A stretch of 64,000 nucleotides of DNA from assembly GCA_004352715.1 (NCBI GenBank), contig SCFE01000104.1, positions 370,436 through 434,435 on the forward strand, read 5' to 3'. A program made the position numbers and the translations under genes. This DNA is from Hofstenia miamia. Its lineage: Eukaryota; Xenacoelomorpha; Acoela. The notes under the pieces are model-generated. The model was given only the letters and a program-made list of their open reading frames with translations. It made no database searches and was not told the origin of the DNA. Positions 11,756 through 22,274 of the stretch are shown here, in pieces (position 1 is the stretch's first letter; every line of letters begins with the position of its first letter).

Positions 11756-12481
11756 CAGAGTTGCCGTGGGAATGGCAATTCCCGTCCCATGGGAATTCCC
11801 ATTGGATGGGACTAATACTTTTGAGTGGGAACTCCTATGGGAATGATTCGGTGTTTTAGATAAAAAGAAAGTTTAAAAAGTATAATTATTCAATAAAATA
11901 TAAGCATTTTAATCTAAATAATATAATATAGACGACTAGTTGTGTAACGCGGCTTCCCCTGATTATAAATTTAAAAGTATGTTATTTGGTGACCAGCTCG
12001 AATCAAATGTGTCATTTCGAAAATTCCAACGAATTCCTTTGCTTTATTTCTGTGCTAAGCTTATTCTTTCCATGCCAGTATCTTCGGCCGGTGTTGAGCA
12101 GTTGATTAGTCTTGCCGAATTATTTCTTTCCAAACTTTGCAAGAAGATGCAACTTTCAATTCTAATTGCGATAATTTACATTGATTTCGGCAAACGATAT
12201 TTCAATCTATTGTCTGACATTATAGTGGCAGAGGAGGAGGTTGCAAAAATACCTTGCACTCGATTCCATACGGTATGGCGAGGTCGAGGATGACGACAGT
12301 GCCTAACATTGAACTATTTGTATGTCTAGATTTAGCTTGGTTTAGAGCGAATTGCTTATATAATCATGTTCACTTACCTTTTCTTCATATATGAGAGATC
12401 TAGTAGTAATTCTATAATTTTTCAGTAACCACCAAAATTCTGTGAGATGGGAATAAAAAAACCGTTCCCACGGCAACCCTG
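11756..12481 (+). mobile_element. hAT transposon remnant with TIRs
   Basis: The left end reads CAGAGTTGCCGTGGGAA and the right end is its inverse, CCGTTCCCACGGCAACCCTG. CAG..CTG termini are usual for hAT elements. An open frame at 11940-12293 encodes a hAT C-terminal dimerisation region with IPLLYFCAKLILSMPVSSAG then VEQLISLAELFLSKL, the equivalent of the family's 'PASSAxxERxFSxAG' core. The 726-bp unit lacks room for the rest of a 600-700-residue transposase, so it is internally deleted. No 8-bp duplication is visible: the left flank is (TA)n next to a single N, and the right flank is ATGTAATT. Confidence 0.75.
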
Positions 12482-12626
12482 ATGTAATTTATTAAAAATA
12501 AATTTACGATGAACTATATTTCATTTTAGCAATTTAAATTTCTCATCAAGAAATGAATCGCACTACATTACTTAAGTAATGTACATTGTTCATGTATTTA
12601 CCGCAATTGCATAAATTGATTGAATG

Positions 12627-12631
<5 letters not shown>

Positions 12632-12670
<39 letters not shown>
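12632..12670. repeat. (TA)n microsatellite at contig end
   Basis: AT dinucleotide tract ending at the single N at 12671. Assemblies often break at such tracts. Confidence 0.9.
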
Positions 12671-13034
12671 NATTTTCCCGACCTTGCTCCTTGCGATTTC
12701 TTTCTCTTCCCTGAAATCAAGGAGTCGATACGCGGTCAGTCGTTTTCGACAATTGAAGAAATCAACAATCCATTTAATGCTTCACTTTGGCAAATTTTAA
12801 GTCAGGAAATATCGCATTGTTTTTACTCCCTGGTGCGACGCTGGGAGAAATGCCTGAAACTCAATGGTGATTATGTCAAATAGTTTGTAGCTTCTTTTGT
12901 ACTTGATATTCATAAACTTTTTTGGATCATTTATTGTTTGCTACGTGGAAATGGAAACTTACTTTTTGTCTAGAGGGGTAATTTACCAGTATATACACAT
13001 TTAAGAATGCATATATATATATATATATAAATAT

Positions 13035-13486
13035 AGAGTCGCTGTGTACCTTGAAAATGACTGGTTGCCTGTACAGAGCGACTCTGGGTCGTAATTTCAA
13101 AGGTACACAGCGACTCTGGCCCCCCATGCTTTTAAAAATTGTTTTTTTAAACTTTTAATAACAGAATCGTTAATAAGAAGCACAATGCAATATATTTGCA
13201 AAATATTGTTAATTTTATGCAACTTCAAAATTTTATAAGGGTACACAGAGAGTTTATAAAATTTTTTTCTAAGTTTTTTAGCTATTATTTTCTTAACAAT
13301 GCTTAATTTATGTATTAATTGCAAAGGAATGCACATCAGCAACAACATTTTACAAATTGAAATAGTTTAGGTGTTAAAAACCCCAAAATTTAGAATGTAC
13401 TGTAAAAATATTTTAAAAAATTTTCGTGGGTGTACACAGCGAGTCTCAAGTGTACACAGCGATTCCTCAATGTACAAAGCGACTCT
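13035..13486. mobile_element. Non-autonomous element with reiterated terminal 15-mer
   Basis: The unit starts AGAGTCGCTGTGTAC (13035-13049) and ends with the near-perfect inverse GTACAAAGCGACTCT (13472-13486). The same 15-mer recurs inside: inverted at about 13071 and 13103 near the left end, and twice more near the right end (about 13432 and 13452). It is embedded in (TA)n on both sides, so a TA target is likely. There is no coding capacity; the interior is AT-rich. Multiple subterminal copies of the terminal motif suggest transposase-binding sites. I do not recognise the family. Confidence 0.7.
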
Positions 13487-14181
13487 ATATATATATATAT
13501 ATATATATATGCCGCGTTGCAAATGGTAACACTAATTTAAAGGTTTGAACGAGAATGCAAAGCAGCCTATGTGCATCCAAATCTATGTATTTGGTTTCAG
13601 AATGGCTGCTTACCATCCATTATGCAACTGAATTATGCCTGAATAAATATTTTGTCATTAATTAAATATTCGGCTGGTCTCAGGCTGCTGTGTTGCTATT
13701 ACCAAAAACAAGTTACTCATTGTATGAACAAGTATTCATTTCAATGCGTGATGCCAAACAGAATAGACAATCAATGTATTCATTTTGCCATTCGAAAGAA
13801 GTATCGGATAAATAGAATAGGAAACCTATAAGGAATCTTCTGATACAAATGCTGTTGATTTCGATGTGGTATATATGCTATTTTGTTGTTTATAAACTCT
13901 CAATAATTTCTACTAAGCTAGTTATTATTATTATCCTAATCCCGTCTCAAATCTACTAAAAATCATGCAATCTAATCATTTAATTGCTTGGCAAACCAAA
14001 CCAAAGAAACTACCCTTGATTTTCTGCTTGCTTTGAAACAAATGTAAATCTAATGAGATAAGGCGAATTTGTGTTGTCTTATTTTTTATTGAGTACTTGG
14101 AGAAAGTTTGATACTAATGCTCTACTTGTAGGATCATTACTCCATGCTTATATCTGATCAAAGAATATGGTTCCACAACCC

Positions 14182-14212
<31 letters not shown>

Positions 14213-14216
14213 CTAC
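13487..14216. other. Intergenic DNA between TA tracts
   Basis: Starts and ends with (TA)n runs (13487-13510 and about 14183-14210). No coding or RNA feature is seen in the 670 bp between them. Confidence 0.4.
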
Positions 14217-15216
14217 NNNNNNNNNNNNNNNNNNNNNNNNNNNNNNNNNNNNNNNNNNNNNNNNNNNNNNNNNNNNNNNNNNNNNNNNNNNNNNNNNNNN
14301 NNNNNNNNNNNNNNNNNNNNNNNNNNNNNNNNNNNNNNNNNNNNNNNNNNNNNNNNNNNNNNNNNNNNNNNNNNNNNNNNNNNNNNNNNNNNNNNNNNNN
14401 NNNNNNNNNNNNNNNNNNNNNNNNNNNNNNNNNNNNNNNNNNNNNNNNNNNNNNNNNNNNNNNNNNNNNNNNNNNNNNNNNNNNNNNNNNNNNNNNNNNN
14501 NNNNNNNNNNNNNNNNNNNNNNNNNNNNNNNNNNNNNNNNNNNNNNNNNNNNNNNNNNNNNNNNNNNNNNNNNNNNNNNNNNNNNNNNNNNNNNNNNNNN
14601 NNNNNNNNNNNNNNNNNNNNNNNNNNNNNNNNNNNNNNNNNNNNNNNNNNNNNNNNNNNNNNNNNNNNNNNNNNNNNNNNNNNNNNNNNNNNNNNNNNNN
14701 NNNNNNNNNNNNNNNNNNNNNNNNNNNNNNNNNNNNNNNNNNNNNNNNNNNNNNNNNNNNNNNNNNNNNNNNNNNNNNNNNNNNNNNNNNNNNNNNNNNN
14801 NNNNNNNNNNNNNNNNNNNNNNNNNNNNNNNNNNNNNNNNNNNNNNNNNNNNNNNNNNNNNNNNNNNNNNNNNNNNNNNNNNNNNNNNNNNNNNNNNNNN
14901 NNNNNNNNNNNNNNNNNNNNNNNNNNNNNNNNNNNNNNNNNNNNNNNNNNNNNNNNNNNNNNNNNNNNNNNNNNNNNNNNNNNNNNNNNNNNNNNNNNNN
15001 NNNNNNNNNNNNNNNNNNNNNNNNNNNNNNNNNNNNNNNNNNNNNNNNNNNNNNNNNNNNNNNNNNNNNNNNNNNNNNNNNNNNNNNNNNNNNNNNNNNN
15101 NNNNNNNNNNNNNNNNNNNNNNNNNNNNNNNNNNNNNNNNNNNNNNNNNNNNNNNNNNNNNNNNNNNNNNNNNNNNNNNNNNNNNNNNNNNNNNNNNNNN
15201 NNNNNNNNNNNNNNNN
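14217..15216. other. Assembly gap (1000 N) inside (TA)n
   Basis: Default-sized gap with (TA)n on both sides; the long open frames across it are artefacts. Confidence 0.99.
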
Positions 15217-15284
15217 ATATATATATATAGATAAAATATTCAAAATCAATAAATTAGCGCAATTACTTAGAAAGGGCACTATTT

Positions 15285-15611
15285 TTAGATATACAGACTC
15301 CATGCATGTAATTGATTGGAAATGCCCAATAACGATTGTTTTTTCAATAAGAAATCCTTAATTTTTTTCTTAAAATGCTTATAATTTGGTTCTAGATTAT
15401 TCCACAATGCGCAGAAAATCAATGTAAAGGAGTCCTGTGTGTTAATTTTACTGAAAATTTTAATTGTTCTTTGATTTAGCTGAATATATTGTTGTAGAAA
15501 ATATAGAGAATTGCATTCATTTATTAACATATGAGTTAAACACAAAGATTGATACTGAATAGAATAAAGTGGAGATGATCGAAGATCATTTATTGATGTA
15601 GCATCATCCAA
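15285..15611 (-). pseudogene. LINE ORF2 C-terminal fragment
   Basis: A 108-codon minus-strand frame contains the DSFTLIFCALWNNLEPNYKH segment followed by FKKKIKDFLL. In CR1/Jockey-type LINEs this 'S..x..WN.L...FK..++' motif closes the protein encoded by ORF2, after the reverse transcriptase. The upstream residues (NECNSLYFLQQYIQLNQRT) fit the preceding variable region. The (TA)n and gap follow directly on the 3' side. The fragment is too short to assign a clade. Confidence 0.5.
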
Positions 15612-16874
15612 ATGAAATCAGAAATAAGCTGCAAACGTTGCAAGAAGAGACTAAGATCGAAAAGAAGTTGATTAAAATTATTGTAATTAAATCAATTGCT
15701 ATTATTTCAGATTAATTTGTAAAATGCAACTAAGAAAACAACATGTGTCAAAAAAGAGATAATTGTGTCTGTCAATAAAAATACTTTTGACTAAACGATG
15801 CTTACATTATTTTTAGCCGCCATCTTGGCAGAAGTTTAAATTTGAATTGACAGGTACTTCTTCTGGAATTACTATAAATAGATTAGAAAACATTGTAAGA
15901 ATTTGATAAAGAATTTTACTTAGAATTCTTAATTTTCATCTTATTAACGGTTTGATTATTTAATACGATGTCGAGCTAATCGAGTGGTGCTTAGTATTGG
16001 TCTGGATACATCACAGGGAATGATTCTAGGGTCTCTGTGCCAGATCACGAAAGTGCACATAGGTTAGGTGTAGGGGTTTTCTCTCGATTAGCTGACTATC
16101 ATTTCTCTTCTACATGTATTAGATAATTAATTGTCAACAAACGGGATTAACGAACATTAGGAATTATCTTAATATTGTTTTAGATCTAAATTAATGACTT
16201 ATAATTGACCGATAAAGTGACCGTACATGTAGTAAATTATAAATGTAGGTTAGGAAGTTGTTCGAACAAATTATATTTAAATAAGCCAATATATTTCGGT
16301 AATGGCTACATGTAATATTTAACGAACAACTAGTAACAGTTCAGGTTGCAAGTAGATATAACACTTTCACACAATAGAGTTTAAGTCGAGTTATGTCGTG
16401 TCTTGAGTAAGCACTGAGCTAATGTAGGGTATACATAAGCTATCTTGACTGAGCTGAGAAGTGGCACTCAAGCATCGGATGGAATGGTGAAATTGGATGT
16501 GGAGATCCGCTTTGGGCAGATGCCCACAAAGAGATCATTACGGAGGTTACTGCATGGCTTTGACACCTAAAAAATGAGCAGTTAATCCCATGTTAAATAA
16601 GTTAACAGAAGAAACTAGTCAAGCAGTAACAAGTAAATCCTTAGCCGCAATAACACAGCTAACGTTAGGCCTATAAAGTAACAGTAGATAAACAGTGGTA
16701 GAGGATATTACAAGATTCATTATGTCTTCTTCTGCAAATAAACATTAATTTTAATCTGGTTGCGACTATGATGTCTACATGTACTCGCGCCAAAAATAAC
16801 TAATCAAAAAGCATTTCCCCTTTCACAATTCAATATTGACAAAATACTCACAAAAAGAACGAATTTTATTTTTG
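15612..16874. other. Intergenic DNA, no supported gene
   Basis: About 1.26 kb, less AT-rich than its surroundings in places (15960-16090 and 16430-16570). No conserved protein frame is visible in either strand and no RNA fold is obvious by eye. It may be the interior of the hAT-like element whose terminus lies at 16956. Confidence 0.4.
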
Positions 16875-16956
16875 TAGTCCCGGACCTTTTCAAGCAAAAA
16901 ATTATGTCCCGGTCCCGTCCCGGCCCGTCAAATGTCCCATCCCGTTTCCATCTCTG
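16875..16956 (-). mobile_element. hAT-like transposon terminus
   Basis: Read on the minus strand, the sequence begins CAGAGATGGAAACGGGATGG and continues with several GGGAC/CGGGAC repeats. CAG(A/G)GATG starts followed by short GC-rich subterminal repeats are typical of hAT elements. The partner end was not found in the window, so this is a single end or a solo fragment. Confidence 0.5.
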
Positions 16957-16979
16957 GGTGTGCTATTTACACACCTCAC

Positions 16980-17745
16980 TGATTAAATATATACAAAGAG
17001 ACTTACTTTTACTGACACATCAGAATTAATTAAATACTCGGATTATACATGTATAACTGGAGACATTTTAACATTGACAAGGGAAAAGAATGAATATAAT
17101 TTTGAGAAAAATATTAATGATGTCATACTATTGTCAAAAACAAACAACCTGATAATTAATGAAGCAAAATCAACGGTATTGCTATCAAGAATTTAAGAAT
17201 GACACCTTTATTAAATAATTCCATTAAATGCGATGACCTTGAACTTCAGGTAAATACCGTAGTAAAGTATCTGGGTATTAAAATAAATAAGGATTTGAAT
17301 AGGAATGTTCAAGTGGATTACCTTGTTTGTATAAGGAATTTAATTCCGTGTTATCAATGTCTTTCTTTATTGAAATTATACCAACCCATAAACAATGGAT
17401 GATTATTAAAACATACATTAAACCAATATACACATATGCTGCTGTGGTGTGGGTACCAGGAATTTCGGAAAACAACAGAAAATCATTGTGAAAACCGATC
17501 ACATTGTTTTCTAAACTGTCTACCTTTAGTAAAAACGAGCTTATTGATAGCATTAACAGTACATTCAAAGACACATTTAAACAATACTCATGGAAAATTT
17601 ATAATGAGAATAATCATCCTATACATGAAAGAATGAAGTTCTCTAAACATAATACTCGGACTAAAGTTATTCTAGGGAGCAAAACCTTTCTACCAGCAGC
17701 ACATAAATATATTAATAATGGAACTCTCCCCCGGTTCCTATAGTA
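16980..17745 (+). pseudogene. CR1/Jockey-like LINE reverse-transcriptase fragment, 5' truncated
   Basis: Plus-strand frames give the thumb and C-terminal half of a LINE reverse transcriptase. They begin just after the catalytic YADD position (TDTSELI...) and run through a NNLIINEAKSTVLL segment, the diagnostic KYLGIKINKDLN block at about 17265-17300, YAAVVW equivalents at about 17430, and a C-terminal region ending at a stop near 17743. At least three frame changes and several stops are present. The 5' end is truncated at about 16980, which is usual for LINE copies made by incomplete target-primed reverse transcription. No poly(A) or simple-repeat tail is obvious. Confidence 0.65.
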
Positions 17746-18259
17746 ATTTAGAATCACTGTGCTGAGACTAGAGAGAACTATGACAGAGGACTTAATGTCA
17801 ACGCAGAAGGTCGCCGAGGTGAACATATACTAGAGCAACAGTGATACTAACAGAACTAACAGGTAAGGAAAAACATTGGTAGTTTGTCTTCGTAACTAGT
17901 AACTGTTTGGATATCCAAAAGAAAGAAGTACAAACATCCAAGATAACCAATTCCACGGAATCACGCTGAAGCGATGTCCAGAGCTAAAGGTTCAGAAACT
18001 TGCTTGTGCGGTGCTTCCATATATGTCTCACAATTTATTATCTAGCCAAATAAAATGTCTCAGCAGTTGTCTTAGATCTCAGCCGATATATAAATAGCAT
18101 GTAATTGCCATGCATTTGTGCTAGCCAAACGGCATGATTTAATCACAGTGTAATTTATTATTGGGTGCATGTACGTGTTGAATGTCAAAGTTTTAAAGCC
18201 TATATGTAACCATATTCGTAGCCTCACGATTTGGGGACGATCATAACAGCTATTTGTCG
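17746..18259. other. Intergenic segment with a motif shared with 32.1 kb
   Basis: No gene is seen. The 33 bp at 17809-17841 (starting GGTCGCCGAGGTGAACATAT) match 32105-32137 at all but two positions, in the same orientation, with no similarity on either side. Confidence 0.5.
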
Positions 18260-19300
18260 CAGTGGCGTAGCCAGAAAATGTTGGTGGGGGATGTTATAAA
18301 ACTATAAGAGATTTTTATTTCAAATGCAAAAAATATTCATAGAGAGAAGTTTAGTCTAGTTTTTCGCCGAGAAAGAAAGTTAATTACATCATCTGGTTCA
18401 ATTTTTACATCTTTATGAACATACATGAGGGAAAGACTATTTATGCGTTAATCTATCATTGTAGATCTCAAGGGGTTCTTCAAAAATGTCATTGATGAAA
18501 AACTTCTTTCAGCAGTGCAGACTATTGCAGGAATTGTAGCTGCTAATTTTGCCATTGGTATTACTCCAGGATATCGTTGTGGAATTACTTCAAGGAGATT
18601 CACAATAGTAGTATATTGAGATAAATCAATTGATTGCTAAAATATTATCATAAAAATTTACTTTAAAATAAAAAATGTTTATTACATTTAACGCAAATTA
18701 TATTTATAAATGAAATTTAGCATAGTTTTGTATAGAAGTAATGTACACTCACCTTAAAATTTTGAAGCTGATACAATAATTCTTTACTCTCAGTAAATAA
18801 CGTGCCATAGCCATTGAAAAAGTTGAAAAAATGCTGACCCTCGGAATCTTTACAAAAAAAAAGATTTAGCAAACTATATCACTTTTCTGTTGCCGAAAAT
18901 CGTGCATATCTAGGTGATTAACAACTGCATCTAGGTAGGGAAACGAAATTGATAATTTAAGCAATTGATTTGCTTCACCGTAATCCAAATGGTAAATCTA
19001 GTTGAACATTTGCAGTTTGGGAAAGTTTAGAAGTCTCCTCTAAAACATTGAAAGTTCCACCAGTCCAAGAACTAACATCGTTTCTCTAACTTACAAGTGT
19101 TTGTTTAATATTCTCCACTAGCTTCACAACCTCTAGAAAACATATTTCCTTAGCCTGCAAAAGTTCAGAAAGTGGTCTTGTCAAGCACATTACTTTTTTT
19201 GCCTCTGTCAAGGACACTAAGGAAGTCGACGAAATCATAGCAGTGTAAAAGCTTAAGGCTTTATCTTTTGCTTTTCTGTCACATAATTCATTATTGTGTT
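18260..19300 (-). pseudogene. hAT transposase 3' half (ZMYM/Tip100-like)
   Basis: The plus-strand left end at 18260 reads CAGTGGCGTAGCCAG, a classic hAT terminal repeat. On the minus strand the transposase reads towards it. At 19086-19300 there is a DKALSFYTAMISSTSLVSL segment, then LLQAKEICFLEVVKLVENIK, which resembles the region before the dimerisation domain in ZMYM-type hAT transposases. At about 18440-18620 lies the dimerisation domain itself: CTAERSFSSMTFLKNPLRST, with one in-frame TAA just after it, followed by RINSLSLMYVHKD. Translation would end near 18345, inside the terminal region. The 5' half is cut off at about 19300 by the Ty3 fragment that follows. The middle is broken by stops. 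Confidence 0.75.
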
Positions 19301-19860
19301 CCTTAGCTTTGTCAACTATTACCATCAGTTTATATCAGACCTTGCAAAGAAGACAGCAATGTTGAGAGGCAAGGAGAAATTTGAGTTGACATGGGAAGCG
19401 CAACACGAATTCCAAGCAATTAAGAAGGAATTTAAAAATATCACTTCTCTCAACTGCCCAGATTACACTAAGGAATATATTTTAGATTGTGATGCCTCTA
19501 CGTGGCAATTGGAGATTGCTTAAACCAATCAGATGACGAGAATCAAGAAGTTCCCATCCAGTTGTTTTCTAGGAAGCTGAAGCAACCAGAAGTGAACTAG
19601 AAATGCTGGTAGAAGCTATTAGAAAGTTTAAATACTTTTTGCTGCAGAGAACTTTTACAGTCCGTAATGATAACATTGCGTTAGCCTGGGTAATGAAGTT
19701 TTCAGGTGACAAATCCTCCATCATTGCTAGATGGATTGAGTTTCTATTGGAATTTTCGTTTAAAATTGAACACCGCTCAGGCAAGAAACACGTGGACGCA
19801 ATCTATGCATGGGGATGCTGCAGTATAAAAGGGATGCAAACTAGGAACCCAGTACTCAAG
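19296..19860 (+). pseudogene. Ty3/Gypsy copy A: RT tail and RNase H
   Basis: This copies element RNA into DNA and degrades the RNA strand of the hybrid. The fragment starts at the last RT block (FVNYYHQFISDLAKK) and continues through the spacer to the RNase H start (EYILDCDAST, first Asp kept). A second frame, 19603-19800, gives KFKYFLLQRTFTVRNDNIAL, with another conserved Asp, and ends in EHRSGKKH..DA, the usual RNase H close before the linker. The change of frame near 19520-19600 and stops show decay. Its left edge abuts the hAT remnant, so one element inserted into or recombined with the other. Confidence 0.8.
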
Positions 19861-20760
19861 TACCATTCATGTTTATTCCTAAAAATACTTACAATCAATT
19901 GCCAGAAATTAACGTTAACAAAAACGGGAAATACCTCCATACTGAACATTTGATAGAATGCAATGAGGAAATTACACCACGCAACCTAGTTGAACAACAA
20001 CTAGCCGACCTGCAACTCTTAAACATCTGCAAGCACTTACAAGATAAGGAACACCCACTCGACAAGACACTACTAGGTTACTTAAACAAGTATAACTGGT
20101 GCATTAACAAAGAAAACATTTTATACAACAACTCTCTTAATAGTAAAATCCCGATTCGATTGTATTACAAATGAACTCTAGTCCTCAATATCCACAATAA
20201 TGAACACACGGGCATATATGCAATGGAGATTAAAGTAAACAAGAACTTTGTTTTGTTGGGAATATGGAAGGTAGTCAAGGATATCATTAACAGCTGTAAA
20301 ATTTGTCTGATTACCAACATAGAGCACTTTCTGCAACAGCAGACGAAACTACAAAAAAAATTTCCTTGGAGTAATCCAACGAATTAATACACATTGACAT
20401 CAAGCAACTTAGTAAGGATGATGATGGTTATCAATTTTTAGTTATCATAGTAGAAAATTTCACCAAATACGCAAAATTCCACCTAGTTAAGAAAATTTCA
20501 GCTTAATCAGTAGCAACAGCTATCATGCACAAATGGATTTTAATATTTGGCCTGCCCCAATGCATAATAACAGATAGAGGGGCTCAATTTGAAAGTACGG
20601 GACGTTATTTACTCCATTTAGACATGAAAAAACGCAGCCAAAAGTCTCATTTTCACCTGATGAATCTGAAGCAACCAGCAAATGCCCCATTCATCACATG
20701 CATTGCCAGGACTCATCAGACAAGCAGCATACACAAGTGAAATCAACAACCACATGGAAG
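19861..20760 (+). pseudogene. Ty3/Gypsy copy A: linker and integrase (broken)
   Basis: Integrase inserts the element's DNA into chromosomes. After a linker frame (19869-20174) come a damaged zinc-binding region (HNNEHTGIYAM, then IINSCKICL, at 20200-20330) and core motifs IHIDIKQLS (first Asp, about 20392) and IITDRGAQFE (second Asp, about 20565). The NG..ER block with the catalytic Glu is not found; sequence after 20600 drifts out of recognisable homology. The linker wording (DLQLLNICKHLQDKEHPLDK) and the DDDGY segment after the first Asp match copies B and C, so A, B and C belong to related lineages. Confidence 0.75.
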
Positions 20761-21288
20761 CATAAACTATTACACCAACCAGAGCAGGCAATCCCCCTCT
20801 TCACAGCTCATTAGATGCATTGAAACCCCCGGGGCTCATTTTTGGGAGTCGACTGGTATGGTGAGTATGTTATCAAGTAAGTGTTTATCCTCAATCTTTG
20901 GTCAGGACGTAATTCACCCCCCCTTCATGGCTCACACCAACACCTGCTTCATGGCATAGCAGCACAGATAAGCAAATACAAAGAGGCATTGTACCTATCC
21001 TATCTAAATTAATTAGCAATATTGATACTTATGTGCTACCACATGTCATTTATAGTGTAAAACGCCCCAAAGTGAACACAACTATTTTTATCCTACAACA
21101 GAACCTTTATAGTTCAACCACACCTACTTTAGGAGCACTGTACACACTGCTATTTCTGACAAATTCACTTTACAACTTGTTAGTAAGTTGATTTTTCAAC
21201 AAATTTTCAATGAACTTTCAATTAATTTACAATGAACTTATAAGATCTTATAAGTAACAACAATCTAACAGCACTGTAACTACTTGAG
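20761..21288. other. No supported gene downstream of copy A integrase
   Basis: Possibly decayed integrase C terminus and LTR or spacer. It contains C-rich runs (20826-20840 and 20917-20925) and direct AT-rich repeats around 21190-21260 (CAATGAACTT twice). No reading frame is preserved. Confidence 0.4.
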
Positions 21289-21597
21289 ATGCCCTGCTTG
21301 GAAATGCTGGGAGCTGAAAACTCAAATAAAATGGATTCAACACAGCACTTTAACCCCATGTACATGCTTTCATACAACAGTCATGAGCTTGAGACAATGC
21401 TAGAGCATTGGCCAGAATTAAAGATAAACAAAACAATTGAAGAGGATTGGGCAGCAATTAAGATTGAAGCGCCCTCACAAAGATGCCACCCCGACGTCGA
21501 GACACTGCTCAAAAGATTAACCCTCAGCCTACGGGTGAAGGATGCTCATGACTACAAGGCGGAGCTTTTTAATGACAAGTATGCCTTAGAGTGTTGA
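21289..21597 (+). CDS. Unassigned 102-residue ORF
   Basis: A Met-initiated frame with balanced composition (MPCLEMLGAENSNKMDSTQH at the start, later HELETMLEHWPELKINK and ETLLKRLTLSLRVKDAHDYK). It is predicted to be helical and charged, with no membrane segment. Its position after copy A integrase and same strand suggest a retroelement product such as a gag or third ORF, but I see no family motif. It ends at a TGA followed by about 670 bp broken in all frames. Confidence 0.35.
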   Translation: MPCLEMLGAENSNKMDSTQHFNPMYMLSYNSHELETMLEHWPELKINKTIEEDWAAIKIEAPSQRCHPDVETLLKRLTLSLRVKDAHDYKAELFNDKYALEC

Positions 21598-22274
21598 GAT
21601 AAATGTGCACTATGGATCCTCTCTGTAATTTTAACAAACTGACGACTTACTTAAGCAGTGGAAAAATCAACAAATGATTATCTTAAACAGTAGAATCATG
21701 TGTGTGAATGGAAGAACTCAAGTTAACAGCAGTAATGCTGTGTGTTGACAGAGTCATTTATGGAACAAGATCTGACAAAGTACAAAAACGCCAAGCAGAA
21801 AGACTTGGACACCTTAGATTAAAAGAGGCCACCTAGAGTCAGATCACCAGACCAGCTAAACTTCCAGCTACCAATGGAAAGGCAAAGTTAATTCCCGACA
21901 TTATTAACAGTAAGTTTCTACTCTGCAGACCACTGCAAACTTACACAGCACCACTAATCCACTCTGTTAAGATGAACTCCAAGAGATACGTCACAATAAT
22001 GACAGGCAAACTACTGAGTTTTCCAAGTCCACTGAGCACACAAAAAACAAAGAAAAACTAACACTTAATGAGCAAACACAACACTTGTGCATTGACAAGC
22101 AACTCGAGACACTAGAGCTTTACACTAAGAGTAAGCCATTTTACTAACAGCAGAAAAAATTTAAGGAAACACTAATCATATGAATATTTACTTGCTTACT
22201 ATTTTTGCTGGAGCGTATGATGTACAGTGGCTGAACCTAGTTAGTAAACATTTTCAATACTATCATGTTTCTAA
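21598..22274. other. Broken sequence between two unassigned ORFs
   Basis: Stops occur in every frame. A plus-strand stretch at about 21840-22040 (AKLPATNGKAKLIPDIINSK) stays open for some 60 codons and could be decayed coding sequence linking the ORFs at 21289 and 22275. No terminal repeats were found. Confidence 0.35.

Larger units (their letters stand above)
11460..12883 (+). pseudogene. Mariner-type transposase (DD34D), broken
   Basis: Mariner transposase excises and reinserts the element at TA sites in the nucleus. Three conserved blocks can be read in order. The first is a FDKCGTLLNTAVPTG segment (about 11470-11530) carrying the first Asp, followed by VNGGYYQRRAHL. The second is HHENAPAHQ (about 11616), where the family has HDNAPAH, so the second catalytic Asp is Glu. 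The third is FPDLAPCDFFLF, with the third Asp, at the join. The C terminus at 12712-12883 ends in a RRWEKCLKLNGDYVK motif typical of mariners. The N-terminal paired helix-turn-helix region is not recognisable in 11279-11460, and there are frameshifts near 11565. The element is inactive as assembled. Confidence 0.8.
11258..12974 (+). mobile_element. Mariner transposon, decayed, with foreign contig inside
   Basis: Imperfect inverted termini (TTAAGTCAATAAGTAACTTTC at the left; its inverse at 12954-12974, 16 of 21 matching) bracket mariner transposase remnants. The TA inside each end fits a TA target. The middle is interrupted by a segment (11745-12670) bounded by single Ns. The 40 bp before the first N (11704-11743) are repeated exactly after the second N (12672-12711), so the two mariner halves overlap and the inserted contig may be misplaced. 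Confidence 0.8.
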
